Assembly: GCA_038253885.1 (NCBI GenBank)
Contig: JBBSGP010000007.1
Span: forward strand, 35,458 to 99,457
Length of the DNA: 64,000 nucleotides
Direction of reading: 5' to 3'
Origin: JALZAQ01 sp038253885
Lineage (GTDB): Bacteria > Gemmatimonadota > Gemmatimonadetes > Gemmatimonadales > Gemmatimonadaceae
Part shown: positions 41,826-50,683 of the stretch, piece after piece
Numbering within the stretch: the stretch's first letter is position 1
Layout: the number at the start of each line of letters is the position of its first letter
The notes under the pieces: generated by a model
The model's database searches: none
What the model was told of the DNA's origin: nothing
Seen by the model: only the letters and a program-made list of their open reading frames with translations
Made by a program: the position numbers and the translations under genes

Positions 41826-42470
41826 TTGGCCACCGCCGCACTCGATTCGCACGCCTTGGCAGCACACCACTACTCGTCGACGGGACTGGACAACAAGAAG
41901 ATCGGCATCTGGGCGTTCATCGGCTCGGAGTGCCTCTTCTTCGCCTCGCTCATCTCGACGTATCTGATCTACAAGGGACACAGCATCACCGGGCCGTATC
42001 CGCACGAGGCATGCAACCCGCCGGCGTGCGCGACGCCACTCAAGGCGATTCTGAACATCCCGGTCACCTCGATGTCCACGTTCGTGCTGCTGATGTCGTC
42101 GCTCTTCATGGTGCTGGCCCACTCCGCGGTCGTCCGCGGTGACCGCAAGTACTCCAAGATCTGGCTCGCCGGCACCGCACTCGCCGGCGCGACGTTCCTC
42201 GGATTCCAGGCGTTCGAGTTCACCTCGTTCGTGCACGAGGGGCTCAAGATCACCACCAATCTCTTCGGCTCGAGCTTCTTCGTGCTCACTGGCTTCCACG
42301 GCGCGCACGTCACTGCCGGCGTGATCTGGCTGATCACGCTGCTCTTCATCGACATGAAGCGCGGCCTCGGTCCGCGCGACGCGATCAACGTGGACATCTG
42401 CGCCCTCTACTGGCACTTCGTCGATGTCGTGTGGATCGCGATCTTCACGCTGGTCTACCTGATCAAGTAG
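41826..42470 (+). CDS. ctaE: Cytochrome c oxidase subunit III
   Basis: The 214-residue protein starts at a TTG (41826) with GGAGAT six bases upstream. It has five hydrophobic segments and the family motifs GIWAFIGSECLFFASLISTY, FLGFQAFEF, TGFHGAHVTAGVIWL and CALYWHFVDVVWIAIF. It stabilises the oxidase core and the proton-uptake path. Spacing to subunit I is 47 bases and to the next subunit ten bases, so all are in one operon. The long extramembrane loop with CNPPACATP between TM1 and TM2 contains two cysteines. Confidence 0.95.
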   Translation: MATAALDSHALAAHHYSSTGLDNKKIGIWAFIGSECLFFASLISTYLIYKGHSITGPYPHEACNPPACATPLKAILNIPVTSMSTFVLLMSSLFMVLAHSAVVRGDRKYSKIWLAGTALAGATFLGFQAFEFTSFVHEGLKITTNLFGSSFFVLTGFHGAHVTAGVIWLITLLFIDMKRGLGPRDAINVDICALYWHFVDVVWIAIFTLVYLIK

Positions 42471-42480
42471 CGAGGACGTC

Positions 42481-42855
42481 ATGGCTGCCGATCACACCCC
42501 GGGCGCGAGCGATACCCACCCCGATGCGCACGTCGATGCGCATGGGGTCACGCACGGGGAGCATCCGCATCATCCCGACTGGGCCACCTACAAGTGGGTC
42601 GCTCTCATCCTCACCGTGATCACCGTCGGCGAGGTGTGGATCTACTACACTCCGTTCAAGGAGAACCGGCTGTTCGTGCCGACCCTGCTCTTCATGTCGG
42701 CGTTCAAGTTCGCGACCGTCGTCATGTTCTACATGCACCTCAAGTACGATTCCAAGATCTTCCGCGTTCTCTTCGTCGGCCCACTCATCATCGCGATGAT
42801 CGCGCTGGTCTCGCTCCTCTTCCTGTTCGGTCACCTCGCCTTGAAGACCGGCTGA
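42481..42855 (+). CDS. Cytochrome c oxidase subunit IV family protein
   Basis: The 124-residue product begins with a His/Asp-rich cytoplasmic segment (DTHPDAHVDAHGVTHGEHPH). Three hydrophobic helices follow: WVALILTVITVGEVWIYY, LLFMSAFKFATVVMFYMHL and LFVGPLIIAMIALVSLLFLF. The second helix pattern (KFATVVMFYMHLKYDSKIF) is diagnostic of the prokaryotic subunit IV family of caa3/bo3 oxidases. It helps assembly or stability of the oxidase. Its histidine-rich tail could bind metal, which is only a suggestion. It lies between subunit III and CtaG. Confidence 0.9.
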   Translation: MAADHTPGASDTHPDAHVDAHGVTHGEHPHHPDWATYKWVALILTVITVGEVWIYYTPFKENRLFVPTLLFMSAFKFATVVMFYMHLKYDSKIFRVLFVGPLIIAMIALVSLLFLFGHLALKTG

Positions 42856-42863
42856 GCTGGCCG

Positions 42864-43691
42864 ATGTTCGTCGTGCCATCGCTCGCTGCGCTGCACCCCT
42901 TGCAGCGGCTGGACTGGCTGCACTGGACGATTCATCCGAGCACGGTTCTCGGAATCGCCGCCCTCGCGGGCCTGTATGGCTGGCGGGTGCGAGCCGCGCG
43001 CGGAGCGGGAGGAGCTTCTCCCGGGGCAGGGCAGGCGTTGGCGTTCGCGGGTGGGCTGATCGCGCTCTTCGCCTCGCTGAATGGCCCGCTCCACGACCTG
43101 AGCGATTCCTATCTCTTCAGCGCCCACATGGTGCAGCACCTCGTGCTCACCATGCTGGTGACACCGCTACTACTCGCCGGCACGCCGGGGTGGATGCTGC
43201 GGCCCCTGCTCCGCATCCCCGTCGTCGCGCGGATCGCCCGGAGGGTCACGTCGCCGGTGGCTTGCTTCAGCATCTTCAGCGTGGTGCTCACGGCCTGGCA
43301 TCTGCCGCCGCTCTACAACTTCGCGATGGCGCACCACTCCGTTCACATCGTCCAGCACCTCTGCTTTCTGGTGGCCTCCACCCTGATGTGGTGGCCCCTG
43401 ATGAGTCCGCTTCCCGAGCTCCCGCGAGCGCCGTATCCCCAGCAGATGCTGTACACCTTTCTGCTGACCCTTCCGATGTCGCTGGTGAGCATCGCGATCA
43501 CGTACGCCGGAAGCGTGATCTACCCGGCGTACGCTTCGGCGCCCCGCATCTCGGGGTTGAGCCCGCTGGAGGACCAGCAGCTCGGCGGCCTCATCATGTG
43601 GATCCCGGGGGGCCTCGTCTTTCTCGGCGTGCTGACCGTGGTCTTCTTCCGATGGGTCGCGGCCGAGGAAGAGGAAGCGGTGCTGGTATAG
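42864..43691 (+). CDS. ctaG: CtaG-type (caa3) cytochrome oxidase assembly protein
   Basis: The 275-residue membrane protein has about seven hydrophobic segments and matches the caa3-type CtaG family: HWTIHPSTVLGIAALAGLYG, then FSAHMVQHLVLTMLVTPLLL, HSVHIVQHLCFLVASTLMWW, and the Pro-rich SPLPELPRAPYPQQMLY. The paired histidines in two transmembrane helices (HMVQH, HIVQH) are probable copper ligands; the protein is needed for caa3 assembly, perhaps for CuB. It is unrelated to the Cox11-type CtaG. The ATG at 42864 follows the subunit IV gene by eight bases and ends the operon. Confidence 0.92.
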   Translation: MFVVPSLAALHPLQRLDWLHWTIHPSTVLGIAALAGLYGWRVRAARGAGGASPGAGQALAFAGGLIALFASLNGPLHDLSDSYLFSAHMVQHLVLTMLVTPLLLAGTPGWMLRPLLRIPVVARIARRVTSPVACFSIFSVVLTAWHLPPLYNFAMAHHSVHIVQHLCFLVASTLMWWPLMSPLPELPRAPYPQQMLYTFLLTLPMSLVSIAITYAGSVIYPAYASAPRISGLSPLEDQQLGGLIMWIPGGLVFLGVLTVVFFRWVAAEEEEAVLV

Positions 43692-43704
43692 CGGTCGGTC
43701 TCCT

Positions 43705-44196
43705 CTACTCCGTTCCCCCGAGCGCGCTCGCGAACTCCTGGCGGAGAGAGGGGTGCCGACGCCAGAGATAGGTGCCCATCAGCACGGCCGCGATCAGGTT
43801 GCCGGCGGCGACCCGATACCACGCCAGCTCGCTCATCAGCGTCTGCGCGAGGATGGCGGCCAGACCGTAGAAGGCCAGCTCGAACACAACGAACAGGATC
43901 AGAAAGACGGCCAGCACCGTCGGCTCGGTCTCGGCGCGATGGACGACGAAGCTCGCGAGAAGTCCCACCGCGGAGAAGGCCGCGTAGTGGAAGAGCGTGT
44001 AGAAGATGATGTGGGTGGACGTGCGATCGTGCGTCGTCGGACCGAAGACGCTGAACAGCGCCTGCCCGAGCACGGCGGGCGTATGCAGCGGCTGGCCCGA
44101 GAGCGTGTCGGCGATCAGGAACCAGAGCACCACCGCGGTCGCTCCGATGGCACCGGAGATGAATCCCTCGCGGATGAGACTGTGCCGGATCGGCAT
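43705..44196 (-). CDS. Four-TM membrane protein of unknown function, converging on the oxidase operon
   Basis: The 163-residue protein starts at the ATG at 44196, with AGGAGG five bases upstream. It has four transmembrane helices (ISGAIGATAVVLWFLIADTL; IFYTLFHYAAFSAVGLLASF; VLAVFLILFVVFELAFYGLA; WYRVAAGNLIAAVLMGTYLW) linked by short loops. I recognise the general pattern from membrane proteins found near oxidase genes but know no function. A conserved acidic residue (FELAFYG) and histidine (FHYAAF) lie inside helices. It ends 14 bases from the CtaG stop, tail to tail. Confidence 0.7.
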   Translation of the reverse strand: MPIRHSLIREGFISGAIGATAVVLWFLIADTLSGQPLHTPAVLGQALFSVFGPTTHDRTSTHIIFYTLFHYAAFSAVGLLASFVVHRAETEPTVLAVFLILFVVFELAFYGLAAILAQTLMSELAWYRVAAGNLIAAVLMGTYLWRRHPSLRQEFASALGGTE

Positions 44197-44330
44197 CAAC
44201 TCCTCCTGGCGTGAAATGCAAAGCTCACGTCAATCTGGCGATCGGATCCCCGCGCCGCCACCTCACGCGAGTGGGCGCCACGCCGCCGCGTGACCTCGAC
44301 TTTCAGTGGACACGGTGCGACTATGAAAGG

Positions 44331-44825
44331 ATGCAGAGCTGGCCGCCGTACTCCCTCATCGCGGTCGCTGTCGTCACCGCCTGTGGAGGCGCGGGACGCT
44401 CCGCCGCGGCCTGTGCGCCGCCCGGCGATTCCGTGGTGGCGGAAGGGGTCACCGAGTACGTGCGCGACTCCCTGCTGACGCCCCGTCCACTCCGCTTCCT
44501 GGCGTCGGTCGGCAGTGATTCGGCGCTTCCCGAGGCCGGCCGGGTCGCACTGCAGGACAAGGGACCGACCTATCTCTACCCGGTCGACGCCGCCCAGCAA
44601 GCGAAGGTCCGTGCGATGCTCAAGCAGAAGGGCAATTTCCCGACGCTCGTCGTGTTCTACCGCGGTCTGACTCAGCTTCCCGATGGACGAGCCCAGCTCC
44701 GCCTCCACGGGCAGTTCGTGGGCGGCGCGAACGATGGGGCGCCCGCGCCACCGCGCGTTCTCCTCTTCGCATGCGACAGCGCGCGCTGGCATCCCGCCGG
44801 CGCCGCGCCGGACAGCGGCCGATGA
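44331..44825 (+). CDS. Putative small lipoprotein, unknown function
   Basis: From the ATG at 44331 (GAAAGG directly upstream) the product is 164 residues with a short signal and a lipobox-like VVTACGG. The mature part has a segment TYLYPVDAAQQAKVRAMLKQ and a strand pair (FPTLVVFYRGL; RAQLRLHGQFVG) but no domain I can name. An upstream GTG-containing extension in the same frame is less likely because it would bury the signal. Its stop overlaps the start of the following acetyltransferase-like gene (ATGA at 44822), so the two are translated together. Confidence 0.6.
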   Translation: MQSWPPYSLIAVAVVTACGGAGRSAAACAPPGDSVVAEGVTEYVRDSLLTPRPLRFLASVGSDSALPEAGRVALQDKGPTYLYPVDAAQQAKVRAMLKQKGNFPTLVVFYRGLTQLPDGRAQLRLHGQFVGGANDGAPAPPRVLLFACDSARWHPAGAAPDSGR

Positions 44826-46081
44826 CCGCGACCCTCGAGCGCGAGACCTACATCGCGCCGCCCATCTCCACGACGGTGTCGCCGCAGCCTCCGCTGCGTG
44901 AGCGGCTTCTGTCCCTCGACGTCTTTCGCGGCCTGACGGTTGCCGGGATGCTGCTCGTCAATCAGCCCGGAAGCTGGGGCGCCATCTACCCGCCTCTCGA
45001 GCACGCAGCGTGGAATGGCTGGACGCCGACAGACCTGATCTTCCCATTCTTCCTGTTCATCGTCGGGATCACCACCCACCTCTCGCTCGGCTCGCGCCGC
45101 GAGCGCGGCGCTCGCGACTCCGACATCGCGATCCAGGTGCTCAAGCGCGGTGGCATGATCGTGCTCGTCGGCCTCTTTCTCTCCGGGTTCCCCTTTTTCA
45201 CCTGGGGCGACGTGCACGCCGCCAACGGATCGGTGCTCGGCGATGCGACGTTCTGGCAGCGCGTGGTGGATCGCTTTCATCACATCCGTTATCCGGGAGT
45301 GCTCCAGCGCATCGGCGTGGCCTACGTCGGTGGCGCGCTCCTCACCATGCGCGGCTCGCTCAAGCGTCAGGTCGCTATTCTGGCGGCGCTCCTCTACGGC
45401 TACTGGTTCGCCATGACGCTCATCCCGGCGCCCGGGCAGATGGTGGTCACGAACGACTTGCCGGCGACGACCCTCGCCGCGTGGCTCGATCGCGCGATCA
45501 TCGGCATCAACCACACGTGGGCGTCGACGAAGACGTGGGATCCGGAAGGTCCTTTCTCCACCATCCCCGCGATCGGCACGGTCATGCTCGGGGTGTTCGC
45601 CGGACGGTGGATCGCGACGAAGCGTCCGCTGCTCGAGCGAATGGCGGGCATGTTCGCCGCGGGCTCGCTCGCGATGGTGGTGGGCCTCATCTGGAACTGG
45701 TCCTTCCCGATCAACAAGAATCTATGGACCAGCTCGTACGTGATGTTCACCGGGGGGATGGCGTGCGTCGCGATCGCCACCTGTATGTGGCTGATCGACC
45801 TGCATCGCATCACGTGGTGGACCAAGCCGTTCGTCATCTTCGGCGTCAACCCGATCGCGGCCTTCGTGGGGACGGGACTCATGTCGCGCCTCATCTACTC
45901 GATCATCAAGGTCGACTACGGTGGCAAGCGCGTGGCCCTCGAGACGGCCATCTACCAGAGCGTGTTCGCCTCGTGGCTGGAGCCGAGGAATGCCTCGCTG
46001 GCGTTTGCGGTCTGTTTCGTGGCGTTGTGGCTCTTCCTGATGTGGCTCCTCTACCGAAGGAAGATCTTCATCAGAGTCTGA
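44822..46081 (+). CDS. NagX/HGSNAT-like membrane acyltransferase
   Basis: The 419-residue polytopic protein begins with the family signature LSLDVFRGLTVAGMLLVNQP, then GWTPTDLIFPFFLFIVGITT and about ten further hydrophobic segments. The motif RYPGVLQRIGVAYVGGALL is typical of bacterial homologues of heparan-alpha-glucosaminide N-acetyltransferase (NagX, formerly DUF5009). The human enzyme acetylates terminal glucosamine using cytosolic acetyl-CoA across a membrane; bacterial members are thought to act on cell-wall or chitin sugars. The ATG at 44822 overlaps the lipoprotein stop. The 135 bases after it hold only a weak GC-rich hairpin (GCCGG / CCGGC). Confidence 0.88.
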   Translation: MTATLERETYIAPPISTTVSPQPPLRERLLSLDVFRGLTVAGMLLVNQPGSWGAIYPPLEHAAWNGWTPTDLIFPFFLFIVGITTHLSLGSRRERGARDSDIAIQVLKRGGMIVLVGLFLSGFPFFTWGDVHAANGSVLGDATFWQRVVDRFHHIRYPGVLQRIGVAYVGGALLTMRGSLKRQVAILAALLYGYWFAMTLIPAPGQMVVTNDLPATTLAAWLDRAIIGINHTWASTKTWDPEGPFSTIPAIGTVMLGVFAGRWIATKRPLLERMAGMFAAGSLAMVVGLIWNWSFPINKNLWTSSYVMFTGGMACVAIATCMWLIDLHRITWWTKPFVIFGVNPIAAFVGTGLMSRLIYSIIKVDYGGKRVALETAIYQSVFASWLEPRNASLAFAVCFVALWLFLMWLLYRRKIFIRV

Positions 46082-46216
46082 GCCGGCCCTCGCCGGCGCG
46101 CGCGCGCTCCCCCGCTGCGACGCCTCTCAGGGCCTCTCCGAGCGCGCTCGCGGCCCGAAGCGTGACGGCGAGCCTACCCACTCGTTAACCTCTTGTGCTC
46201 CAGCGCGTTCCCCCCG

Positions 46217-47893
46217 ATGGAACGCGAGTTGCCTTCCGTTGCCTTCGAGATGCCGCTTCTCCCTCCTTCCCGCCTCCCTCAGCTCCGCTGGCCGACCCGA
46301 TTGCGCGCGACGCTCCTCATCGCGGGCATCGCTGTCGCGTCGCCATCCGCGTTGTCGGCTCGGCCGGGGCGTGACACCGTCTCGACCTCGGAGGTGGCCG
46401 CGCGACGCACCACCCCGCACCAGTCGCGCAGGACGCCACGTCGTCGTAGCCGACGCTCGCGCCATCGCCGCGCGGCGGCGCCCACCCCGCGCTGGACCAC
46501 TCCTCGCGGCTCCGACGCGCTGCGGGGCGACCTCGCGACGATGCTCAACCAGCGGGTGCACCGCGGACAGTGGGGTGTGATGGTCGTCTCGCTCACCAAG
46601 GGCGACACGCTCTACTCCTACAAGCCGGAAGCGTCGTTGCAGCCCGCCTCGAACATGAAACTGTTCACGACAGCGCTGGCCCTCGATCAGTTCGGGCCGA
46701 ACTTCCAGTTCAGCACCGACGTTCTCCGCGATGGCACCGTGGGAGCGGACGGCACGCTGCATGGGAGCCTGATCCTGCGCGGCGATGGCGATCCAGCGCT
46801 CTCCAAGCGCTTCGTCGCCGGCGGGCCGGGGGCGGCGATGGACCTGCTCGCGCAGATGGTGTCGACCTCGGGCATCAAGCGTGTGGAGGGTGATCTCATC
46901 GCTGATGCCAGCGCCTTCGATACGACGCGAGTGCCCCAGGGGTGGCAGAGGCGATATCTCGCCTCCGCGTACGCCGCCCGCGTCTCGGCGCTCTCGCTCA
47001 ATGAGAACCTGGTATGGGTGGTGGTGCAACCCGGGGCGACATCGCATGACGCACCGTCAATCTCGCTGGATCCGGCGACCGACATCAGAGTCGTGAGCCA
47101 GGTCCGCACGGTCGCCGGGAGCCGTGGCGCCAGGGTGGGGGCCCACACGCGCACGGACGGAGCGATCGAGGTGCGAGGGTGGATCGGCACCCGGGCCGGC
47201 GAGCGCCGCTACGAGCTGGTGGTCGAGGATCCGACGAGCTTCGCGGCCGGCGCCTTCCGGCGCGCCCTGACGGTGCGCGGAGTGACGATCACGGGAGCGA
47301 CGCGATTCGCCCCGCGCCCGATCACATCGGTGCGCGTCGCCTCTCTCCCGTCGCCACCCCTCGCGCGCATGCTCGACGTGATGAACGGAGAGAGCATCAA
47401 TCACTACGCCGAGCTGCTCTTCCGCAACGCCGGGCGCACCGCGGCGCGCTCCCAGATCGGCTCGGTCGAGACCGCCAGTCACCTGCTCCAGCAGTTCATG
47501 ACCGAGAAGGTCGGGGCTGCTCCGGGAGATGTGATCGCCGCCGACGGCAGCGGTCTCTCGACGATGGATCGGGTCACCCCGCGGGCCCTCGTGAAGCTCC
47601 TCGCGTACGCCAACCGCGCCTCCTGGCGCGACTCGTTCCACGCCTCGCTTCCGGTGGCGGGGGAATCGGAGCTACTCCGCCAACGCATGAAGTCGACGCC
47701 CGCTCAGGGGAACCTGCATGCCAAGACGGGAACCACCAATACCGTCATCTCCCTCGGCGGCTATGTCACGGCCCAGGACGGCGAGCTGATCGCCTTCGCG
47801 TTCATCTACAACGGCACGGATCGCTCGAATGCGAAGAGCACGATCGATCAGATGGGCGCGACTCTGGCCTCGTTCGTCCGCAGCGAGCAGTAG
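46217..47893 (+). CDS. dacB: PBP4-type D-alanyl-D-alanine carboxypeptidase/endopeptidase
   Basis: From the ATG at 46217 the product is 558 residues; an ATG at 46250 is also possible. A signal sequence (RATLLIAGIAVASPSALSA) is followed by a very Arg-rich stretch (RRTPRRRSRRSRHRRAAAP) of about 35 residues that may bind the cell envelope. The S13 peptidase follows with SxxK in QPASNMKLFTTALALDQFGP, SxN in GESINHYAELLFRNAG and KTG in LHAKTGTTNTVISLGGY. It trims or cleaves peptidoglycan cross-links in the periplasm. It is monocistronic; the next gene converges on it 16 bases later. Confidence 0.92.
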   Translation: MERELPSVAFEMPLLPPSRLPQLRWPTRLRATLLIAGIAVASPSALSARPGRDTVSTSEVAARRTTPHQSRRTPRRRSRRSRHRRAAAPTPRWTTPRGSDALRGDLATMLNQRVHRGQWGVMVVSLTKGDTLYSYKPEASLQPASNMKLFTTALALDQFGPNFQFSTDVLRDGTVGADGTLHGSLILRGDGDPALSKRFVAGGPGAAMDLLAQMVSTSGIKRVEGDLIADASAFDTTRVPQGWQRRYLASAYAARVSALSLNENLVWVVVQPGATSHDAPSISLDPATDIRVVSQVRTVAGSRGARVGAHTRTDGAIEVRGWIGTRAGERRYELVVEDPTSFAAGAFRRALTVRGVTITGATRFAPRPITSVRVASLPSPPLARMLDVMNGESINHYAELLFRNAGRTAARSQIGSVETASHLLQQFMTEKVGAAPGDVIAADGSGLSTMDRVTPRALVKLLAYANRASWRDSFHASLPVAGESELLRQRMKSTPAQGNLHAKTGTTNTVISLGGYVTAQDGELIAFAFIYNGTDRSNAKSTIDQMGATLASFVRSEQ

Positions 47894-47909
47894 CCGCCTC
47901 GATCAATCC

Positions 47910-49058
47910 TCAAAAGAACATCGGCCGGATGTGCACCCCGCGCCGGTCCATCTCCTCCATGTAGCGCTCCGCCGGCACGCACTCATCAGGCGTGTGAACA
48001 CCCGGCGGCCGGATCTCCCCTAGCGCCTGCATCTGCCCCGTGATGGAGAGCGAATATCCGGTGGTCCTCATCATCGCGCTGATTCCCCGCGCCTCGTCGA
48101 AGTAGTCGAGCAGCTCCCAGCCGAGTTTCTTCGCCTGGCCGCCCTTTGTCCCCTCCACGGTGACCCGGAGCGCGACCAGATCGGGCTTCCGCGCCTTGGT
48201 GAGTCGCGGCGCCACGGTGGCCACGAACACATCGCGGGGAACGACCTTCATTCCCTTCACATCCACAGGGGTGAGGTCGAGCAGACCGAGCTCCCGGATC
48301 ACTTCCATGAGCTGGGCGTGGCCGGGGTAGCGCAGCGTCTTGTACTCCATCGAGGGGATCTTTCCCTCGTAGCGGAAGGCCATCGTGGAGAGTCCGCCGG
48401 CGGTGTGGAACGCTTCGAGCTCGCCGACCGGTCGAGGGAAGTCGACGCGCTCACGCTCCGACAGCGCCTTCATCTGCGTACGCTTCCCATCGCGCAGCAC
48501 CCACGAGAGCGTCGTGTAGTAATCGACAACGCCCTCGAGCGAATAGACGATCTGGTAATTGAGCGGCGGCTCCGGGTGCTGGGGCAGCCCACCGACGTAG
48601 ATCCGCACCGACTCCACGCGATCGAGCTGGGCGATACCGTGCTGAGCGATGATGTTCACCATCCCCGGAGCGAGCCCGCAGTCCGGAACGACGGTGATCT
48701 TCCGAGCGCGCGCTCGTTCGTCGAGGCCTTTTTGCTGGAAGACGATCTCGGTGTTTCCCCCCAGATCGGCGAAGTGTGCGCCGGCTTCCACCGCGAGCGC
48801 CGCCAGGTCGAAGTTGAAATAGTACGGGATCGCGCTCATCACCGCGTCGCTTCCGCGCATGAGGGCGCTCACAGCATCGCGGTCACGTACGTCGAGACGG
48901 GTGGGGAGAAGCCGCGAGCCCGAATAGGGTCCCAGAAACTCGGGAAGATGCTCGATCGCGATGTCGGCCAGGCGCACCTCGCGAACATCGGGGTTCTGCA
49001 GCAAGTCGAAGGCGCACGCGGAGCCTTGCAGCCCCGCCCCAAGAACCAGCATCCGCAT
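47910..49058 (-). CDS. Saccharopine dehydrogenase-like NAD(P)-binding oxidoreductase
   Basis: The 382-residue protein has a Rossmann fold at the N-terminus (MLVLGAGLQGSACAFDLLQN; SDAVMSAIPYYFNFDLAALA). The saccharopine-dehydrogenase catalytic domain follows (ITVVPDCGLAPGMVNIIAQH, and near the end MRTTGYSLSITGQM). Enzymes of this type act on amino-acid adducts such as saccharopine or on L-lysine; the exact substrate is not evident and no lysine-pathway genes are adjacent. It starts 80 bases from the divergent CoA-binding protein gene. Confidence 0.85.
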   Translation of the reverse strand: MRMLVLGAGLQGSACAFDLLQNPDVREVRLADIAIEHLPEFLGPYSGSRLLPTRLDVRDRDAVSALMRGSDAVMSAIPYYFNFDLAALAVEAGAHFADLGGNTEIVFQQKGLDERARARKITVVPDCGLAPGMVNIIAQHGIAQLDRVESVRIYVGGLPQHPEPPLNYQIVYSLEGVVDYYTTLSWVLRDGKRTQMKALSERERVDFPRPVGELEAFHTAGGLSTMAFRYEGKIPSMEYKTLRYPGHAQLMEVIRELGLLDLTPVDVKGMKVVPRDVFVATVAPRLTKARKPDLVALRVTVEGTKGGQAKKLGWELLDYFDEARGISAMMRTTGYSLSITGQMQALGEIRPPGVHTPDECVPAERYMEEMDRRGVHIRPMFF

Positions 49059-49138
49059 CCCGTGATCTCACCTGGAAGTCGTAGGTCGTGAACAGGAGAT
49101 AAGCTAACCGGCGGCGTCGAGGGCTGCCATCGCCGCGC

Positions 49139-49621
49139 ATGATTCTGGCAGATGTGCGTTGCGTGATCTCATCCCCAGCATCATCTGCCGATTGGCAGCG
49201 CCATCTCCTCCGCACCCCCGAGGAGATCCGGTCGCTTCTCGAGCATATCCATCGCATCGCCGTACTCGGAATCAAGATGGAATCGTTCCAGGCGGCGTAC
49301 TACGTCCCGGAGTACGCGATCCAGGCTGGCTACGAGATCGTTCCCGTTCCGGTGTATTACCCCGAGGCGCGGGAGATCATGGGCCGGCCGGTCTTCCGAA
49401 CTGTCGCGTCTATTCCGGGGGAGGTGGACCTCGTCAGCGTGTTCCGCCGCGCGGAGCACATCCCGGCGCACGTAGATGACATCCTCGCCAAGCGCCCGAA
49501 AGCCGTGTGGTTCCAGCTCGGGATCGTCAATGACGGGGCAGCGGAGACGTTCGCGCGCGCGGGAATCGACGTCGTGCAGAACCGCTGTCTGATGGTGGAT
49601 CTACGCCGCATCGGGAGATGA
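49139..49621 (+). CDS. CoA-binding-domain protein (YccU-like)
   Basis: The 160-residue protein is a single CoA-binding Rossmann-like domain: IRSLLEHIHRIAVLGIKMES, YYVPEYAIQAGYEIVPVPVY, VDLVSVFRRAEHIPAHVDDI, and the end KAVWFQLGIVNDGAAETFA with AGIDVVQNRCLMVD. This is the stand-alone version of the nucleotide-binding part of succinyl-CoA synthetase alpha. Its function is not known; some relatives bind CoA. The first 25 residues before the domain look unstructured, so a later start is possible. Isolated between two minus-strand units. Confidence 0.85.
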   Translation: MILADVRCVISSPASSADWQRHLLRTPEEIRSLLEHIHRIAVLGIKMESFQAAYYVPEYAIQAGYEIVPVPVYYPEAREIMGRPVFRTVASIPGEVDLVSVFRRAEHIPAHVDDILAKRPKAVWFQLGIVNDGAAETFARAGIDVVQNRCLMVDLRRIGR

Positions 49622-49660
49622 GATAGAACCAGGGCAGATCGACCACCGACCCATCTGGCC

Positions 49661-50683
49661 TCAGGGAGCGATGACGACCTCACCCTTCCGAGGAAGCAGC
49701 GTCCACACGTGATCCCGAAGCAGGATCGTCGCCTCGGGGTGACTGAGCGGCAGCGTGGTATCCGCCCTGACGAGCAGCGGCTCCGGGCCGATCGCGAGCG
49801 TGGGGATGTGCGTGCCCGGAAGATCTCCGGCCACGCGGCCACTGCGTCGCAGCAGCATCCGGCCGCCTGCCAGGTCGAACGTCGGAGCGAGCCTGCCCAG
49901 GAGATCCACGCCGACGGTGACGGCCAGCGCGGTTCGCTGCGGAGCGAATCGGATCGGCACGTTTGTGAGCGTCAGATCCCCCACTCCCAGCGACGGCGCC
50001 ACGCCGACGGCCACGCTTCCCGGTGACTGCCCGCCGTCCCCTCCCGCCCCTCCGCCGAAACGCCGGATCGTCTTCCGTCGCTGCCAGGTCGTGTCGAGAA
50101 CCAGTCCCTCGGTTCTCGGATCCACCGTCGCGCTCACGCTGTCCGTTCCGATCACCAGCGTGATCCGCCCGAAAGTGCGGCTGTCCACGACGCGATAGGG
50201 CACGGTGACGGAGTCCGGCCCCGTCACCGAAGGCGGGTGCTCGCGCAACCACTGGGCGCGCAGCCTGTCCGGCGTGGACAGCCGCGATGCCGGCAATGCA
50301 GCCAGCGCACCGAAGTCACCGAGCCGGGCGTAGACGGGCGCGAGCTCACCGGCGACCATCCCCGCGTCGCCCCCGAAATAGCGCGCCTCTTCCATCAGCA
50401 CGGCACCCACCTTCCACGCTCCGCGACCGGCGAGGTACCGGCCCAGCGCGAGCCGCGCGATCGGATCCCGGGGCGTGCGTGAGACGGCCTCGTAGTACAG
50501 CGACTCCGCGGCGAACACGCGGCCGGCGTGCAGGAGGGCGTCGGCCCGCGCCAGTGAGAGGCTCTGCGCGCGCGCGGGCGCCGATGCCACGAGCACAGCC
50601 ACGAGCGCCAGCGGGATGCCACCGCGCGCCCCCCACCACCACCGCCGCTCAGCGGGTGGCGAATGACGCGAGAAGCTGGACAT
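49661..50683 (-). CDS. Secreted TPR protein with degenerate retropepsin-like domain
   Basis: From the ATG at 50683 the product is 340 residues, with a signal peptide (GIPLALVAVLVASAPARAQ). Two TPR-like helix pairs follow (about 41-120; LARADALLHAGRVFAAESLY). Residues 165-335 follow the pattern of aspartyl-protease-like domains of secreted TPR proteins: GRITLVIGTDSVSATVDPRT, EGLVLDTTW, and VGVDLLGRLAPTFDLAGGRM near the end. The catalytic triplet DTG reads Asp188-Pro-Arg here, so it is probably not a protease. It overlaps the end of the aminopeptidase gene by 35 bases and may be co-transcribed with it. Confidence 0.7.
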   Translation of the reverse strand: MSSFSRHSPPAERRWWWGARGGIPLALVAVLVASAPARAQSLSLARADALLHAGRVFAAESLYYEAVSRTPRDPIARLALGRYLAGRGAWKVGAVLMEEARYFGGDAGMVAGELAPVYARLGDFGALAALPASRLSTPDRLRAQWLREHPPSVTGPDSVTVPYRVVDSRTFGRITLVIGTDSVSATVDPRTEGLVLDTTWQRRKTIRRFGGGAGGDGGQSPGSVAVGVAPSLGVGDLTLTNVPIRFAPQRTALAVTVGVDLLGRLAPTFDLAGGRMLLRRSGRVAGDLPGTHIPTLAIGPEPLLVRADTTLPLSHPEATILLRDHVWTLLPRKGEVVIAP

